Assembly: GCF_900101435.1 (NCBI RefSeq)
Contig: NZ_FMZH01000006.1
Location: 64,902-128,901, forward strand
Direction of reading: 5' to 3'
From: Pedobacter soli
GTDB taxonomy: Bacteria > Bacteroidota > Bacteroidia > Sphingobacteriales > Sphingobacteriaceae
Length of the DNA: 64,000 bases
Below, piece after piece: positions 1-9,311 of this stretch (the stretch's first letter is position 1; every line of letters starts with the position of its first letter). The position numbers and the translations under genes are program-made. The notes beneath the pieces were generated by a model, which saw only the letters and a program-made list of their open reading frames with translations, made no database searches and was not told where the DNA came from.

Positions 1-229
1 CGGGGTAAAAAAGGAGTTTCAAATTTGTTTAAAATACTATCAAATTTGACTAATACCGCCAAATTAACACGTATCAGGCACTTTTAATAACAAAATGAGC
101 AAGAAATAAATTATTTTTTTACTGAAATATATAGCCGTATAAATACTACAAAAAAGAAATTACCGGTATTATTGGCTGGATGTTGAACTGTTTTAATGTG
201 CTTTATCACATCAGACATTGGTAGTATGG

Positions 230-486
230 GCATTGCAAATGCACTTCTCAATAATCCTCGTTGCAAACGAGGACTATACCTATTCGTCATTGCCAGCTTG
301 ATCCGATAGCTATCGGATGGCAATCTTTATATAGAAAGCAGATTAATGAACCATGTAAAGGCTTTATTTTCCTTTGGAACAACGGGGATGCCTGAGATTA
401 GCGATTTTATCGCTGAAGAATGAGTTAATGGAATGTGCATTGCAAATGCACTTCTCAATAATCCTCGTTACAAACGAGGACTATAT
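230..486. repeat. Pair of direct double-hairpin repeats
   Basis: Two almost identical units of about 50 bp lie at 230-278 and 437-486 in the same orientation. Each holds two small hairpins: one built on GCATT/AATGC with loop GCA, and one on TCCTCGTT/AACGAGGA (the second copy has A for G in the loop region). Between them, at 301-318, is a perfect 18-bp palindrome ATCCGATAGCTATCGGAT. The stretch 1-538 holds no gene I can support; its only open frame overlaps the first repeat and has no family features. Function is unknown; they look like REP-type intergenic elements. Confidence 0.75.
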
Positions 487-500
487 GGATACAAAGAAGA

Positions 501-527
501 ATAGCCCTCGCTGCACACGAGGGCTAT
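501..527 (-). terminator. Hairpin downstream of the ROK kinase gene
   Basis: A perfect 10-bp stem (ATAGCCCTCG at 501-510 with CGAGGGCTAT at 518-527, 7-nt loop) lies 11 bp beyond the stop of the minus-strand gene ending at 539. There is no long T-tract, so it may stabilise the mRNA end or be another REP-like element related to the repeats at 230-486, rather than a strong intrinsic terminator. Confidence 0.5.
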
Positions 528-538
528 AGTATTAAATT

Positions 539-1510
539 TTACGTGGTTAGGTAATCGAATGCTTTAAATTTTTGAAAAACGTTGGCGGCACAGCCCAGTA
601 AGCCTGCCTTGTTGCCCAACTTGGCCGGAACAACCAATGCATGGAGTGAGGCCACCGGAACGGCTAATGTCTTGATCCTCCGTTCTATTTCCCTGGTGTA
701 AAAAGCCCCGGCTTCACTTATCCCGCCGCCAATTACAATTTTTTCGGGACTAAAAATATTAATAAAACTGGTGATACCTGTAGCCAGGTAATCGAAATGT
801 AGTTCCATTGCTTTCACTGCATACTCCTCACCTGCCAGGTACTTTTCTATGATATATCTGCCATCAACTTCATCTGTTTCGGGTATGCCCGGATGAATAA
901 ACTGATAATGTTTCAATAATGCTGTTACCGAAGCATAGGCTTCCAAACATCCTTTGGCACCACAGGCACAAGCTAAACCATTGTGCTGTACAATAATGTG
1001 TCCTAGTTCTGTTCCCCTGTTTCTAAACCCGCCGTACAGTTTATTATCAATCATCACCGCGCCTCCTATTCCTGTACCAACAGTAAGAAAAACCACATCG
1101 CTACAATCTTTGGCTGCACCAAAGCTCATTTCGCCAAGGCCCATTAAATTGGCATCATTATCCATGATAATGTTATAACGGGTTACATCCTGCAAAATTT
1201 CGCCCAGGGCCAGTTGTTTAAAGCCCGGTAAATTATCGGCACCGGCAATAATTTTGTTGTTATATATCGTACCCGGAAATCCTATTCCAACACCGAGAAT
1301 AGGTTGTTTAACTTTCGAAGCGCAGGTTTGGATCGCCTCTACAATAAGCGCAATAATTGCACCCTGTGTTTTGGCCTTTTTAAGCGAAATCAGTGTGGAA
1401 TATAAAATTTCTCCCTGCTGGTTTACCACACCGCATTTGAGCGATGAGCCACCAACATCAATCCCAATCGCATAAGATTGGTCCATGTTGGCATTGTTTA
1501 AAGTTATCAT
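539..1510 (-). CDS. ROK family sugar kinase
   Basis: A 323-residue ROK-family protein that probably phosphorylates a hexose such as glucose, N-acetylglucosamine or N-acetylmannosamine with ATP in the cytoplasm. Visible motifs are the N-terminal phosphate-binding segment GIDVGGSSLKCG (about 16-27), the catalytic Asp in DNDAN (about D119), GTGIGG (145-150), and the ROK zinc site made of H171 in ELGH and the cluster CACGAKGC (181-188). Length is normal for the family. The ATG at 1510 is used; an internal ATG at 1486 would remove eight residues and is possible. It diverges from the GH88/heparinase genes, which suggests it handles the amino sugar released from heparan-type disaccharides. The exact substrate cannot be read from sequence. 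Confidence 0.9.
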   Translation of the reverse strand: MITLNNANMDQSYAIGIDVGGSSLKCGVVNQQGEILYSTLISLKKAKTQGAIIALIVEAIQTCASKVKQPILGVGIGFPGTIYNNKIIAGADNLPGFKQLALGEILQDVTRYNIIMDNDANLMGLGEMSFGAAKDCSDVVFLTVGTGIGGAVMIDNKLYGGFRNRGTELGHIIVQHNGLACACGAKGCLEAYASVTALLKHYQFIHPGIPETDEVDGRYIIEKYLAGEEYAVKAMELHFDYLATGITSFINIFSPEKIVIGGGISEAGAFYTREIERRIKTLAVPVASLHALVVPAKLGNKAGLLGCAANVFQKFKAFDYLTT

Positions 1511-1887
1511 TTGTTTGAGGTTTTAGTCTTAGTTTATTCAGTCTGCCTGCCAGCTCACAACATTTTCTAATTCAATCGGCATGCTTATCATACTTATTAA
1601 ATTGGTGGCATAATCATCCTTTTTAATCCGGGCTAAAAATAAAATGTAGTGTGCATTGAGGCCTTAGGTTTCGGCTTAAAATATTTTAACATTGGCTAGT
1701 GTTCCCCTCAATACCTTCCAGAAAATACGATTTCATTTCGAATACATTAAACAACTGCTAAAAATGATGTTTTAACCAAATTCAAAATATTTCTGGTAAA
1801 AATCAAAAGTGTTTGTGTCCGGATGCTCCTAATTTCACAATTATAAAACAATTATCAACAAATATCAAAGATTCAAACCTTAACACA
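1511..1887. promoter_or_regulatory. Divergent intergenic region, ROK kinase / GH88
   Basis: About 375 bp of AT-rich sequence between two divergent coding regions. It must carry both promoters, but I could not place a convincing Bacteroidota TTTG / TAnnTTTG pair. No gene, repeat or riboswitch-like structure was recognised. Confidence 0.4.
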
Positions 1888-3087
1888 ATGAAAAAAGCTT
1901 TTTGCTTAATAATGCTGGCCACTACACTTTTATTAAACAGCTATGCTGTGCCTGTACAAAACGATCCACCAGCCAGCTGGCTTAAAAAAACTACTGATGT
2001 GATTACATTTCAGCTGAACAAAGCCAGCCAAACCTATAAACCTGGTCAAAATCCGCGTTCTGTTAATCCGAACGGAACTGTAAGACTTGCCGGTTTAACA
2101 GATTGGACCACCGGTTTTTTTCCAGGCAGTTTATGGTACGGATATGAGCTTACAGGAGATGAGCAACTGGCAGCTGAGGCTAAGAAATTTACACTGGCGC
2201 TTGATTCGATCCGCAACATTACCAATACGCACGATCTGGGTTTTATGCTTTACTGTTCGTACGGAAATGCTTTTAGGCTAACCGGCGACAAAAGCTATCT
2301 GCCCGTACTGGCCGATGGAGCAAAACATCTGGCAGCCCGGTTTAACCCTAAAGTGGGCGTAATCCGTTCGTGGGATTTCGCCTGGTGGCACTATCCTGTA
2401 ATTATTGATAATATGATGAACCTCGAATATTTATATTGGGGCGCCAAAACTTTTAACAACCCTAATTACGCTACTATAGCCAATACGCATGCTACCACAA
2501 CCATGAAAAACCATTACCGAAAAGACTTTAGTTCGTACCATGTGGTAGATTATGATGCAACAACCGGAAAAATAATTAAAAAAGCTACCCACCAGGGCCT
2601 GACAGACGAATCGGCCTGGGCCCGCGGACAAGCCTGGGGCTTATATGGCTTTACCATGTGTTATAAAAACAGTAAAAACCCTGCCTTTTTAACACAGGCA
2701 GAAAACATTGCCAAATTTATTATGAACCACCCGAGCCTGCAGAAAAATAAGATTCCGGCATGGGATTTGGATGTTCATAATGCTGATGATCTGGATACTG
2801 ATGGTGCGGCACCCCGCGATGCTTCTGCTGCTGCTGTAATTGCCTCTGCCCTGCTCGATTTAAGTACACAGGTAAAAGATGGTCAAAAGTATTTTAACTA
2901 TGCCGAAGATATTTTGAAAACCTTATCTTCTGACGCTTATCTGGCTAAACCAGGAGAAAACCAATATTTTTTACTGAAACATAGCGTAGGGGCATTTTTA
3001 TACAATTCTGAAATAGATACACCGCTCGATTATGCAGATTACTATTATCTGGAAGCATTAAATCGCTATAAAAAAATTAAAGGTTAA
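1888..3087 (+). CDS. GH88 unsaturated glucuronyl hydrolase
   Basis: A 399-residue exported enzyme that removes the delta-4,5-unsaturated uronic acid from the non-reducing end of oligosaccharides made by polysaccharide lyases. The (alpha/alpha)6-barrel family signatures are visible: FFPGSLWYGYELTGD, THDLGF with Asp116 and IIDNMMNLEYLYW with Asp174. These match the two catalytic aspartates of the Bacillus GL1 enzyme as I recall it. DESAWARGQAWGLYGF follows further on. The N-terminus MKKAFCLIMLATTLLLNSYA is a signal peptide, so ATG 1888 is chosen; an in-frame ATG at 1813 would add 25 residues before the signal peptide and is unlikely. It precedes two PL12 lyases by 15 bp and is surely co-transcribed with them. 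Confidence 0.93.
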   Translation: MKKAFCLIMLATTLLLNSYAVPVQNDPPASWLKKTTDVITFQLNKASQTYKPGQNPRSVNPNGTVRLAGLTDWTTGFFPGSLWYGYELTGDEQLAAEAKKFTLALDSIRNITNTHDLGFMLYCSYGNAFRLTGDKSYLPVLADGAKHLAARFNPKVGVIRSWDFAWWHYPVIIDNMMNLEYLYWGAKTFNNPNYATIANTHATTTMKNHYRKDFSSYHVVDYDATTGKIIKKATHQGLTDESAWARGQAWGLYGFTMCYKNSKNPAFLTQAENIAKFIMNHPSLQKNKIPAWDLDVHNADDLDTDGAAPRDASAAAVIASALLDLSTQVKDGQKYFNYAEDILKTLSSDAYLAKPGENQYFLLKHSVGAFLYNSEIDTPLDYADYYYLEALNRYKKIKG

Positions 3088-3102
3088 TAAACCATACAGA
3101 CG

Positions 3103-5052
3103 ATGATTAAGAAGTATTTGTTAACAGTCAGTATTTTTTGCCTTTCGGCACTTGCTTTAATTGCTCAGGAGCCAGCTGTAGACAGCAATAGCTTTAGCAG
3201 CATCAACCTATCTCATCCAGGCCTCGAAAATGTAGCTAAAGCTGTTGCCAAAAACGATTACGACAAGGCCTCTGCACAATTACTTGCCTATTTCCGCAAA
3301 CGCAAAACAGCCTTAAGTCCAGACAAGGCTACCAATAAGGTTAATACCAATACCTTGCAGCTTGCCGATGATATTTTGCAGCATAAATTTAAACCCCACA
3401 AAGGTTATGGCACGTTTGATTACGGGAAAGACATTAACTGGCAGTACCGCCCGGTTAAAGATCAGTTGCTGAGTACATTTTTACACCGTACTACTTTCTG
3501 GGAATCGCTGGGCAGCGCTTATTTAGCTACCGGCGACGAACGTTATGCTAAAGAATGGATTTTTGAAGTGCAGGATTGGATTAAAAAGAACAAGCAAGGT
3601 ACTTACGCCGATGATAAAGATTATGCCTGGAAAGCTTTTGTGGTTTCGTTCAGGCTAAACAACTGGGCAACTTTCTTTAACCAGTTTATCAATTCGCCAA
3701 GTTTTACGCCGCAGTTCCTGTTAACCTTTCTAAACAGCTATAATGAGCAAGCCAATTACGTAATGGCCAATTATACTGATATGGGTAATCACCGCCTGTA
3801 CGAAGCCGAACATTTGCTGCTGGCAGGCACCAGTTTCGCTGAATTTGCCCAGGCCAATACCTGGCGTAAAAGTGGTATAACTGTATTAAATGAAGAAATT
3901 GCCAAACAGGTTTATCCCGATGGGATGCAGTTTGAGTTATCGCCATCTTATCACATTGGTACCATTGGTACATTTTTGCGTGCCCTTAAAATGGCAAAAG
4001 ATGCCGGAATAGCCAGCGAATTTCCGAAAAGCTACCGCGACCTGGTTGAAAAGATGATTACTGCTGTACCTAAATTTTCTTTTCCTGATTATACTTTCCC
4101 TTTATACGGCAATTCGTTTATCACCAGTAAAGGCGCAATGATAAAAAATTACCAGGCCTGGGCAGAAGTATTTCCGGAGAATCAAGAGATCGCTTATTTT
4201 GCTACGGATGGCAAATCGGGCAGCCGACCGGCATATTTATCAAGCGCTTTAAACAATGCAGGATTTTATGCTTTTAGAAATGGCTGGAACCAAAAAGCTA
4301 CTGTAATGCAAATTAAGGCAGGGCCACCAGCCGAATTTCACTCGCACCCTGACAATGGCAACTTTGTGCTTTGGGTAAATGGCCGCAACTTTACGCCCGA
4401 CGCCGGAAGCTTTATATATGCTACCGTAGGGAACCAGGAAAACAGCAAAAGAGACTGGTACCGCAGCACCAAAGCACATCAAACCCTCACGCTTGACAAT
4501 AAAACCATAGAAAATAAAGCCAAATTAATAAAATGGGTACCCAATGGCGATGTACAAGTGCTGAGCTATAGCAATCCGGGTTATAAAGGTTTAGACCATC
4601 AGCGTACTTTCCTGTTTATCGATCAATCGTACTTTATTATTATTGATAAAGCAAGTGGCCCATTAACAGGTAAATTGGGCATCCATTTCGTACTGAGTGA
4701 AGACGCAAAAGCTGATGCTGACCTAAACAACCTCCAGTTTAACACCACCTATGCCGATGGCAATAACCTCAGCATTCAGGTATTGAACAAAGCCGGCACT
4801 AAACTTAAGGCAGAAGAAAGTTTTGTTTCATACGAGTACCAGAAAGAGACACCACGCCTTGCTTTTGTTTTCGAGAAAGAGAAGCTTAATAACCAACCGG
4901 GTACTTTTGTAAGTTTAGTATTGCCTTATTCGGGTACCGTAGCTCCTAAAGCATCGTTAAAAGAAAATGCAGGCAACAATTACGAATCCGGAACAATAGC
5001 CCTAACCTTAACCATAAACGGCAAGGAAAAAACCATTAAACAACAACTATAA
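3103..5052 (+). CDS. PL12 heparinase II/III family lyase (heparinase III paralogue)
   Basis: A 649-residue secreted polysaccharide lyase (signal peptide MIKKYLLTVSIFCLSALALIAQ). It aligns by eye along its length with the next gene. It has an N-terminal alpha-toroid with HRTTFWESLGSAY and GNHRLYEAEH, then a C-terminal beta-sandwich carrying FHSHPDNGNF. The three residues equivalent to the heparinase III catalytic set are present at N229, Y283 (SPSYH) and H413, with the same spacing (54 and 130) as in the neighbour. It differs at active-site surroundings: FHSHPDNGNF instead of FHAQPDNGTF, and TTFWESLGSAY instead of VKWWLPMALTY. This suggests a different sulfation or uronate preference. It lies 15 bp after GH88 and 22 bp before the heparinase III gene, in one operon. 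Confidence 0.88.
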   Translation: MIKKYLLTVSIFCLSALALIAQEPAVDSNSFSSINLSHPGLENVAKAVAKNDYDKASAQLLAYFRKRKTALSPDKATNKVNTNTLQLADDILQHKFKPHKGYGTFDYGKDINWQYRPVKDQLLSTFLHRTTFWESLGSAYLATGDERYAKEWIFEVQDWIKKNKQGTYADDKDYAWKAFVVSFRLNNWATFFNQFINSPSFTPQFLLTFLNSYNEQANYVMANYTDMGNHRLYEAEHLLLAGTSFAEFAQANTWRKSGITVLNEEIAKQVYPDGMQFELSPSYHIGTIGTFLRALKMAKDAGIASEFPKSYRDLVEKMITAVPKFSFPDYTFPLYGNSFITSKGAMIKNYQAWAEVFPENQEIAYFATDGKSGSRPAYLSSALNNAGFYAFRNGWNQKATVMQIKAGPPAEFHSHPDNGNFVLWVNGRNFTPDAGSFIYATVGNQENSKRDWYRSTKAHQTLTLDNKTIENKAKLIKWVPNGDVQVLSYSNPGYKGLDHQRTFLFIDQSYFIIIDKASGPLTGKLGIHFVLSEDAKADADLNNLQFNTTYADGNNLSIQVLNKAGTKLKAEESFVSYEYQKETPRLAFVFEKEKLNNQPGTFVSLVLPYSGTVAPKASLKENAGNNYESGTIALTLTINGKEKTIKQQL

Positions 5053-5074
5053 CTACACCAATAGCAACATAAAC

Positions 5075-7063
5075 ATGATACGTTTTAAAGCAAAAATATT
5101 GTTTTGTACACTTATGCTGGTGGCTACGCTGGCAAAAGCGCAAAGTCCCATCAACAAAGCAAGCTTCGATCTGATCAATCTGGATTATCCCGGTCTGCAG
5201 AAAGTAAAACAAGCTGTTGATGCCGGCCAATACCAGGAAGCAGGTAAAGCACTTTTACAATATTATAGAAAAAAACTAGGTACAAAACCAGATTTAAGTA
5301 ATCTGGAAACACCAATTGATACCGGCAAATTAGCTCCAAAAACAAAAGAGGTGGCAGATAATGCCCTGCAGCATCGTTTTAAAACGCAGGAAAGTTATGG
5401 TTATTTCGATTTCGGCCAGGATATTAACTGGCAGCTTTGGCCCGTAAAAGATAACGAAGTACGCTGGCAACTTCACCGTGTTAAATGGTGGCTCCCCATG
5501 GCCTTGACTTATCGTGCTACGCATAATGAGCAATATGCCAAAGAATGGATGTTCCAGTTTGAAGACTGGATGAAAAAGAATCCTCTAGGCTTATCTGCCG
5601 ATAACGATAAATATGCCTGGCGCCCACTCGAAGTATCAGACCGTATACAAAGTTTAGTGCCCACACTTACTTTTTTCATCAACTCGCCCAATTTTACCCC
5701 GGCGTTTTTATTAACCTTTTTAAAAAGTTATGCCGAGCAGGCAGATTACCTGCCTAAAAATTACGCGGTAGAAGGCAATCACAGGTTATTCGAAGCCCAA
5801 CGTACACTATTTGCAGGAGCATCATTACCTGAGTACAAAAACGCTCCGGCCTGGCGTAAAAGCGGAATAGAGGTGTTAAACGCAGAGATTAAAAAACAAG
5901 TACTTCCCGATGGTGTACAATACGAATTATCGCCTGTTTACCATGCGGCAGCCATCGATATTTTTATTAAAGCTTACCAGGGCGCACAAAAAGCAGGTGT
6001 TGAAGGCGAGTTTCCTCCAAGCTACAGGCAAACCATCGAAAAAATGGCCATGGCTTTTATAAACATCACCTTCCCTAACTATAACCAACCCATGTTTGGC
6101 GACTCGTGGATCCGGGAGAAAAAAACTCGTTTAAAACAGTTTCAATCGTGGTCAGCTATGATTCCCGAGAATCCATTCATTCAATATTTCGCAAGTGATG
6201 GTCAGAAAGGTAAAAAACCAAACTGGTTATCCAATGCCTTAAGCACAGCGGGTTTTTATACCTTCCGCAATGGCTGGGATAGCACATCGACCATTTTAAT
6301 GCTGAAAGCAAGTCCTCCGGGCGAATTCCATGCACAACCCGATAACGGCACTTTTGAACTTTGGGTAAACGGCCGCAATTTTACGCCCGATGCAGGTTGT
6401 TTTGTTTACAGCGGCGATGCTGAAATTATGAAGCAACGCAACTGGTACCGCCAAACCCGGGTACACAGTACGCTTACTTTGGATAACCAAAATATGCTGA
6501 TTACCAAAGCGGTACAAAACAAATGGCAAAGCAGTAAAAACCTGGATATTTTAACTTATACCAATCCCAGCTACAAAGATTTAAACCACCGCAGAACAGT
6601 ACTGTTTATCGATCAAAAATACTTTTTAGTTATCGATCAAGCTTTGGGCACCGCTACAGGCAACCTGGGCGTACATTTCCAGCTTAAAGAAGATAGTAAT
6701 CCGGTATTTGATGGGACAAATAATAAGGTGTACACCACTTATGCCGATGGCAATAACCTGTTAATTCAATCGCTCAATACCGATAAAATTACTTTGCATG
6801 AGGAAGAAGGAAAAGTTTCTTACGAGTATGGTAAAGAAATGAAACGCCCTGCATTTGTATTCGAAAAGCCAAAAAATGATGATAAAACACAACAGTTTAT
6901 CAGCGTAGTTTATCCATACAACGGCAACAAAGCACCAGAGATAAAAATTAAAGAAAATGCCGGTAACGATTATAAAAACGGCGAGCTCAATATTTCAGTT
7001 AGCATTAACGGCAAAACAAGCATAGTAAAAGCAAAACTGAACGGTGGCAACACCAATCCATAA
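5075..7063 (+). CDS. hepC: Heparinase III-type lyase (PL12)
   Basis: A 662-residue secreted lyase that cleaves low-sulfated heparan sulfate chains by beta-elimination. The sequence is strikingly similar over its whole length to Pedobacter heparinus heparinase III as I remember it, for example QDINWQLWPVKDNEVRWQLH, WRPLEVSDR, GNHRLFEAQRTLFAG, FHAQPDNGTFELWVNGRNF and NWYRQTRVHSTLTLDNQNM. The catalytic set is visible as N235, Y289 and H419, each five positions below the P. heparinus numbering I recall. The signal peptide MIRFKAKILFCTLMLVATLAKAQ directs it to the periplasm. It is the last gene of the GH88-PL12-PL12 operon and is followed by a good terminator at 7076-7103. Confidence 0.92.
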   Translation: MIRFKAKILFCTLMLVATLAKAQSPINKASFDLINLDYPGLQKVKQAVDAGQYQEAGKALLQYYRKKLGTKPDLSNLETPIDTGKLAPKTKEVADNALQHRFKTQESYGYFDFGQDINWQLWPVKDNEVRWQLHRVKWWLPMALTYRATHNEQYAKEWMFQFEDWMKKNPLGLSADNDKYAWRPLEVSDRIQSLVPTLTFFINSPNFTPAFLLTFLKSYAEQADYLPKNYAVEGNHRLFEAQRTLFAGASLPEYKNAPAWRKSGIEVLNAEIKKQVLPDGVQYELSPVYHAAAIDIFIKAYQGAQKAGVEGEFPPSYRQTIEKMAMAFINITFPNYNQPMFGDSWIREKKTRLKQFQSWSAMIPENPFIQYFASDGQKGKKPNWLSNALSTAGFYTFRNGWDSTSTILMLKASPPGEFHAQPDNGTFELWVNGRNFTPDAGCFVYSGDAEIMKQRNWYRQTRVHSTLTLDNQNMLITKAVQNKWQSSKNLDILTYTNPSYKDLNHRRTVLFIDQKYFLVIDQALGTATGNLGVHFQLKEDSNPVFDGTNNKVYTTYADGNNLLIQSLNTDKITLHEEEGKVSYEYGKEMKRPAFVFEKPKNDDKTQQFISVVYPYNGNKAPEIKIKENAGNDYKNGELNISVSINGKTSIVKAKLNGGNTNP

Positions 7064-7075
7064 AGATTAAATCAG

Positions 7076-7103
7076 GAGGTAATGGTAAAACATTACCTCT
7101 TTT
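7076..7103 (+). terminator. Rho-independent terminator after hepC
   Basis: A 9-bp perfect stem (GAGGTAATG at 7076-7084, CATTACCTC at 7091-7099, 6-nt loop) followed by a short T run. It starts 13 bp after the hepC stop and separates the lyase operon from the lipoprotein gene at 7175. Confidence 0.8.
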
Positions 7104-7174
7104 CATTTAGCCCTAAAAAAATAGAAATGACCTAAAAAATTTCAAATAATCCCTTACTAACCAAAACAACATTT

Positions 7175-8740
7175 ATGAGAAAAAAACCAATTTACTTTAA
7201 AAAGTATATGGCTATAGCCGTATTATTTTTAGCCAGCGCATGCAGTAAAATTGAAAAAGAAAGCGAACAACCTACCTTAACGTTTAAACCTGTTTCGTTA
7301 ATGAGTGGAGGAGCCCCGGCCAGCTATGGCTATGGCGATACCATTTTAAACATCAATTATGAAAGTGGCACACTCAATTCGGGCATTAGCGGTTTAACAG
7401 CAACCAATGCTACAGCTACTGATGCGGCTTATATTCTTTCGCCCGGGGCTACGGGAAATTATGCCATTGCACACAAAGTAACTTATGGCGATTCTACCTA
7501 CTACTCTGATGGCAACTGGCGCAGTGAAGCAGCAACAAATGGCGTACCTGCAAGCTGCTACCTGCCTGGCGAGGAGCGGCGATACGAGTTTAGCGTATTG
7601 TTAAAAGACTGGACGCCCTGGAATACCGGCGACCCGATTAATGAAACCAATTTTTTCCAGTTAAAAATGTCAGGTGGTGAAGCCGTTCCGCTGCAAATCC
7701 GTACCCAAAGAAATGCATTACGTGTAGTTTATGGCAATATGGATAATACCAAAACGGTGGTAGATATTTTGAACGATTTGCGTCCTTCGGTAAACCAGTG
7801 GATCCACTTCAGGGTAGATGTAAAATGGGCCACCACTGCTACAGGCTCTATGAAGATTTATATGAAATTACCTGGTCAAACCGATTTTGTTTTAGCCAAC
7901 GAAAGGAATAATGCGGTTACTTTTACTGGTGATGTGGGCAGCGGAAATGTGGGCTATGTTAAATGGGGCGTTTATGTGGTACCTCCAAACCTTACACGCA
8001 TTGTGTACCACGACGATTTGCGGATTATCAACCTCAACTACCCACCTACTAGTACCGGATTGATTTGGGGAAACAGCATACCAGATGCCAACCCAGCCTA
8101 CTTAGACGGCGCTTATACCAAGGCTGGGAACATCAGCTTACCTGCAAATTACAATAACAGCAGTAACATTTATCTGCATCCTTATATTCAGTACCAGGAC
8201 TCGCAAAATATTGTGTATGTGAATAGCACCAGTCCGGCACCAAACCCTGCCGATAATGTGGTAGGTACGCCGTGGTCTGATTTTTCAAGATCAACGCTTG
8301 CTGCATCAGGTATGTCGGGCAGTACGCCGGGCCCGAGTGGGCGCTATTTATTGGGTGGCTGGGCAAATGCATCATCGTCAAGTACTCCCACACCAATTGA
8401 TCTTACCGAATATTACGAGCTCCGTTTAGCACCAAAAAGCGGTTATTATTTTAATTTCAGCGATATTAAATTTACGGTGCTTCGCGGCGGTACAAGCCAT
8501 CCTAATACTTTTGTGCTGCGCTCAAGCGTTGATAACTTTGCCAGCAACATTTCAACTCCTGTCAGCATTAGCGGTACCACTACGCCTACCCTCATTTCGT
8601 TTAATGCAGCTGCACTCACCAACATCAGTACGGCTGTAACGTTCAGGTTATATGCTTATGGCGCAACAGCAACCAGCGGTAACTTGCTGGTAGGGCTTAA
8701 CGATTTTCAGGTAAATGGTCAGGTGCTACCGTTGCCTTAG
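7175..8740 (+). CDS. Lipoprotein, probable heparin lyase I-like polysaccharide lyase
   Basis: A 521-residue lipoprotein: the N-terminus ends in LFLASACSK, a lipobox with the acylated Cys near residue 23. Residues about 50-290 read like a concanavalin-type jelly roll of the heparin lyase I / Polysacc_lyase type. Examples are DGNWRSEAATNG, GEERRYEFSVLLKDW, NFFQLKM, VNQWIHFRVDVKW and a closing YHDDLRI strand. Residues about 300-520 form a second beta-rich domain (PKSGYYFNFSDIKFTVLRGGTSHPNTFVLRSSVDNF) of a kind seen at the C-terminus of Bacteroidota surface proteins, perhaps glycan-binding. Position right after the heparinase genes supports a lyase or glycan-binding role. The family call is by fold impression only; I could not pin catalytic residues. 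Confidence 0.55.
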   Translation: MRKKPIYFKKYMAIAVLFLASACSKIEKESEQPTLTFKPVSLMSGGAPASYGYGDTILNINYESGTLNSGISGLTATNATATDAAYILSPGATGNYAIAHKVTYGDSTYYSDGNWRSEAATNGVPASCYLPGEERRYEFSVLLKDWTPWNTGDPINETNFFQLKMSGGEAVPLQIRTQRNALRVVYGNMDNTKTVVDILNDLRPSVNQWIHFRVDVKWATTATGSMKIYMKLPGQTDFVLANERNNAVTFTGDVGSGNVGYVKWGVYVVPPNLTRIVYHDDLRIINLNYPPTSTGLIWGNSIPDANPAYLDGAYTKAGNISLPANYNNSSNIYLHPYIQYQDSQNIVYVNSTSPAPNPADNVVGTPWSDFSRSTLAASGMSGSTPGPSGRYLLGGWANASSSSTPTPIDLTEYYELRLAPKSGYYFNFSDIKFTVLRGGTSHPNTFVLRSSVDNFASNISTPVSISGTTTPTLISFNAAALTNISTAVTFRLYAYGATATSGNLLVGLNDFQVNGQVLPLP

Positions 8741-8756
8741 TTATGATTAAAAAACA

Positions 8757-8792
8757 AAAAAGGCTTTCTTAACCATTAAAGAAAGCCTTTTT
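8757..8792 (+). terminator. Bidirectional terminator
   Basis: AAAAGGCTTTCTT and its exact complement AAGAAAGCCTTTT are separated by an 8-nt loop and flanked by A and T runs. It sits between the convergent genes ending at 8740 (plus) and 8811 (minus) and can serve both. Confidence 0.88.
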
Positions 8793-8810
8793 CCAACATT
8801 ATTAAGCCAA

Positions 8811-9065
8811 TTAGCTTAAAATGATCTGGTAATTTACATTTACTCTTTTGGGATAATTACTTTGCTCATTATTTAAAGAAACAAAAGCTGCACTGTTGTG
8901 TACTTCGTTCTTTAATGCATGCTCATAGTGTGTTTGAATAGCTTCCTGATAATCGCCTTGAAAGTTTTTGGCAGTTTCGGCTAAAAGATTTCGGTCATTT
9001 AAGTTTTCCGGCAATAAAGTGATATCGCAGTTACCCTCACTTATTTCTTTGACTAAGTATTTCAT
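8811..9065 (-). CDS. Hypothetical protein, 84 aa
   Basis: An 84-residue soluble, acidic-to-neutral protein (MKYLVKEISEGNCDITLLPENL...) with no signal peptide or membrane segment. It is bounded by a shared terminator downstream and an AT-rich 245-bp spacer upstream, and has a clean ATG with an A-rich leader, so I take it as a real gene. I recognise no family. The single Cys and lack of a repeated motif give no functional clue. Confidence 0.6.
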   Translation of the reverse strand: MKYLVKEISEGNCDITLLPENLNDRNLLAETAKNFQGDYQEAIQTHYEHALKNEVHNSAAFVSLNNEQSNYPKRVNVNYQIILS

Positions 9066-9311
9066 TTTTGTTTTAAATCTTTGTTTCCCGCTTTATAAAT
9101 AAGATTACGCGAACGGTCAAAAATAGGTGAAGTCTGTATTTTTCATGTAATCTAAAAGTTAATTTTTTGGGTAAATCGTGTATCAATTTTAATTCAAAAC
9201 GTATGATTTGAACCACGCATTAACTTTTCGAGTAAGGAAAAACATTATAAAACACTGTTTTTCAGCAACAAAAAGAAAATCATTTCCTGATTGGGCAAGT
9301 TACAATCAGGC

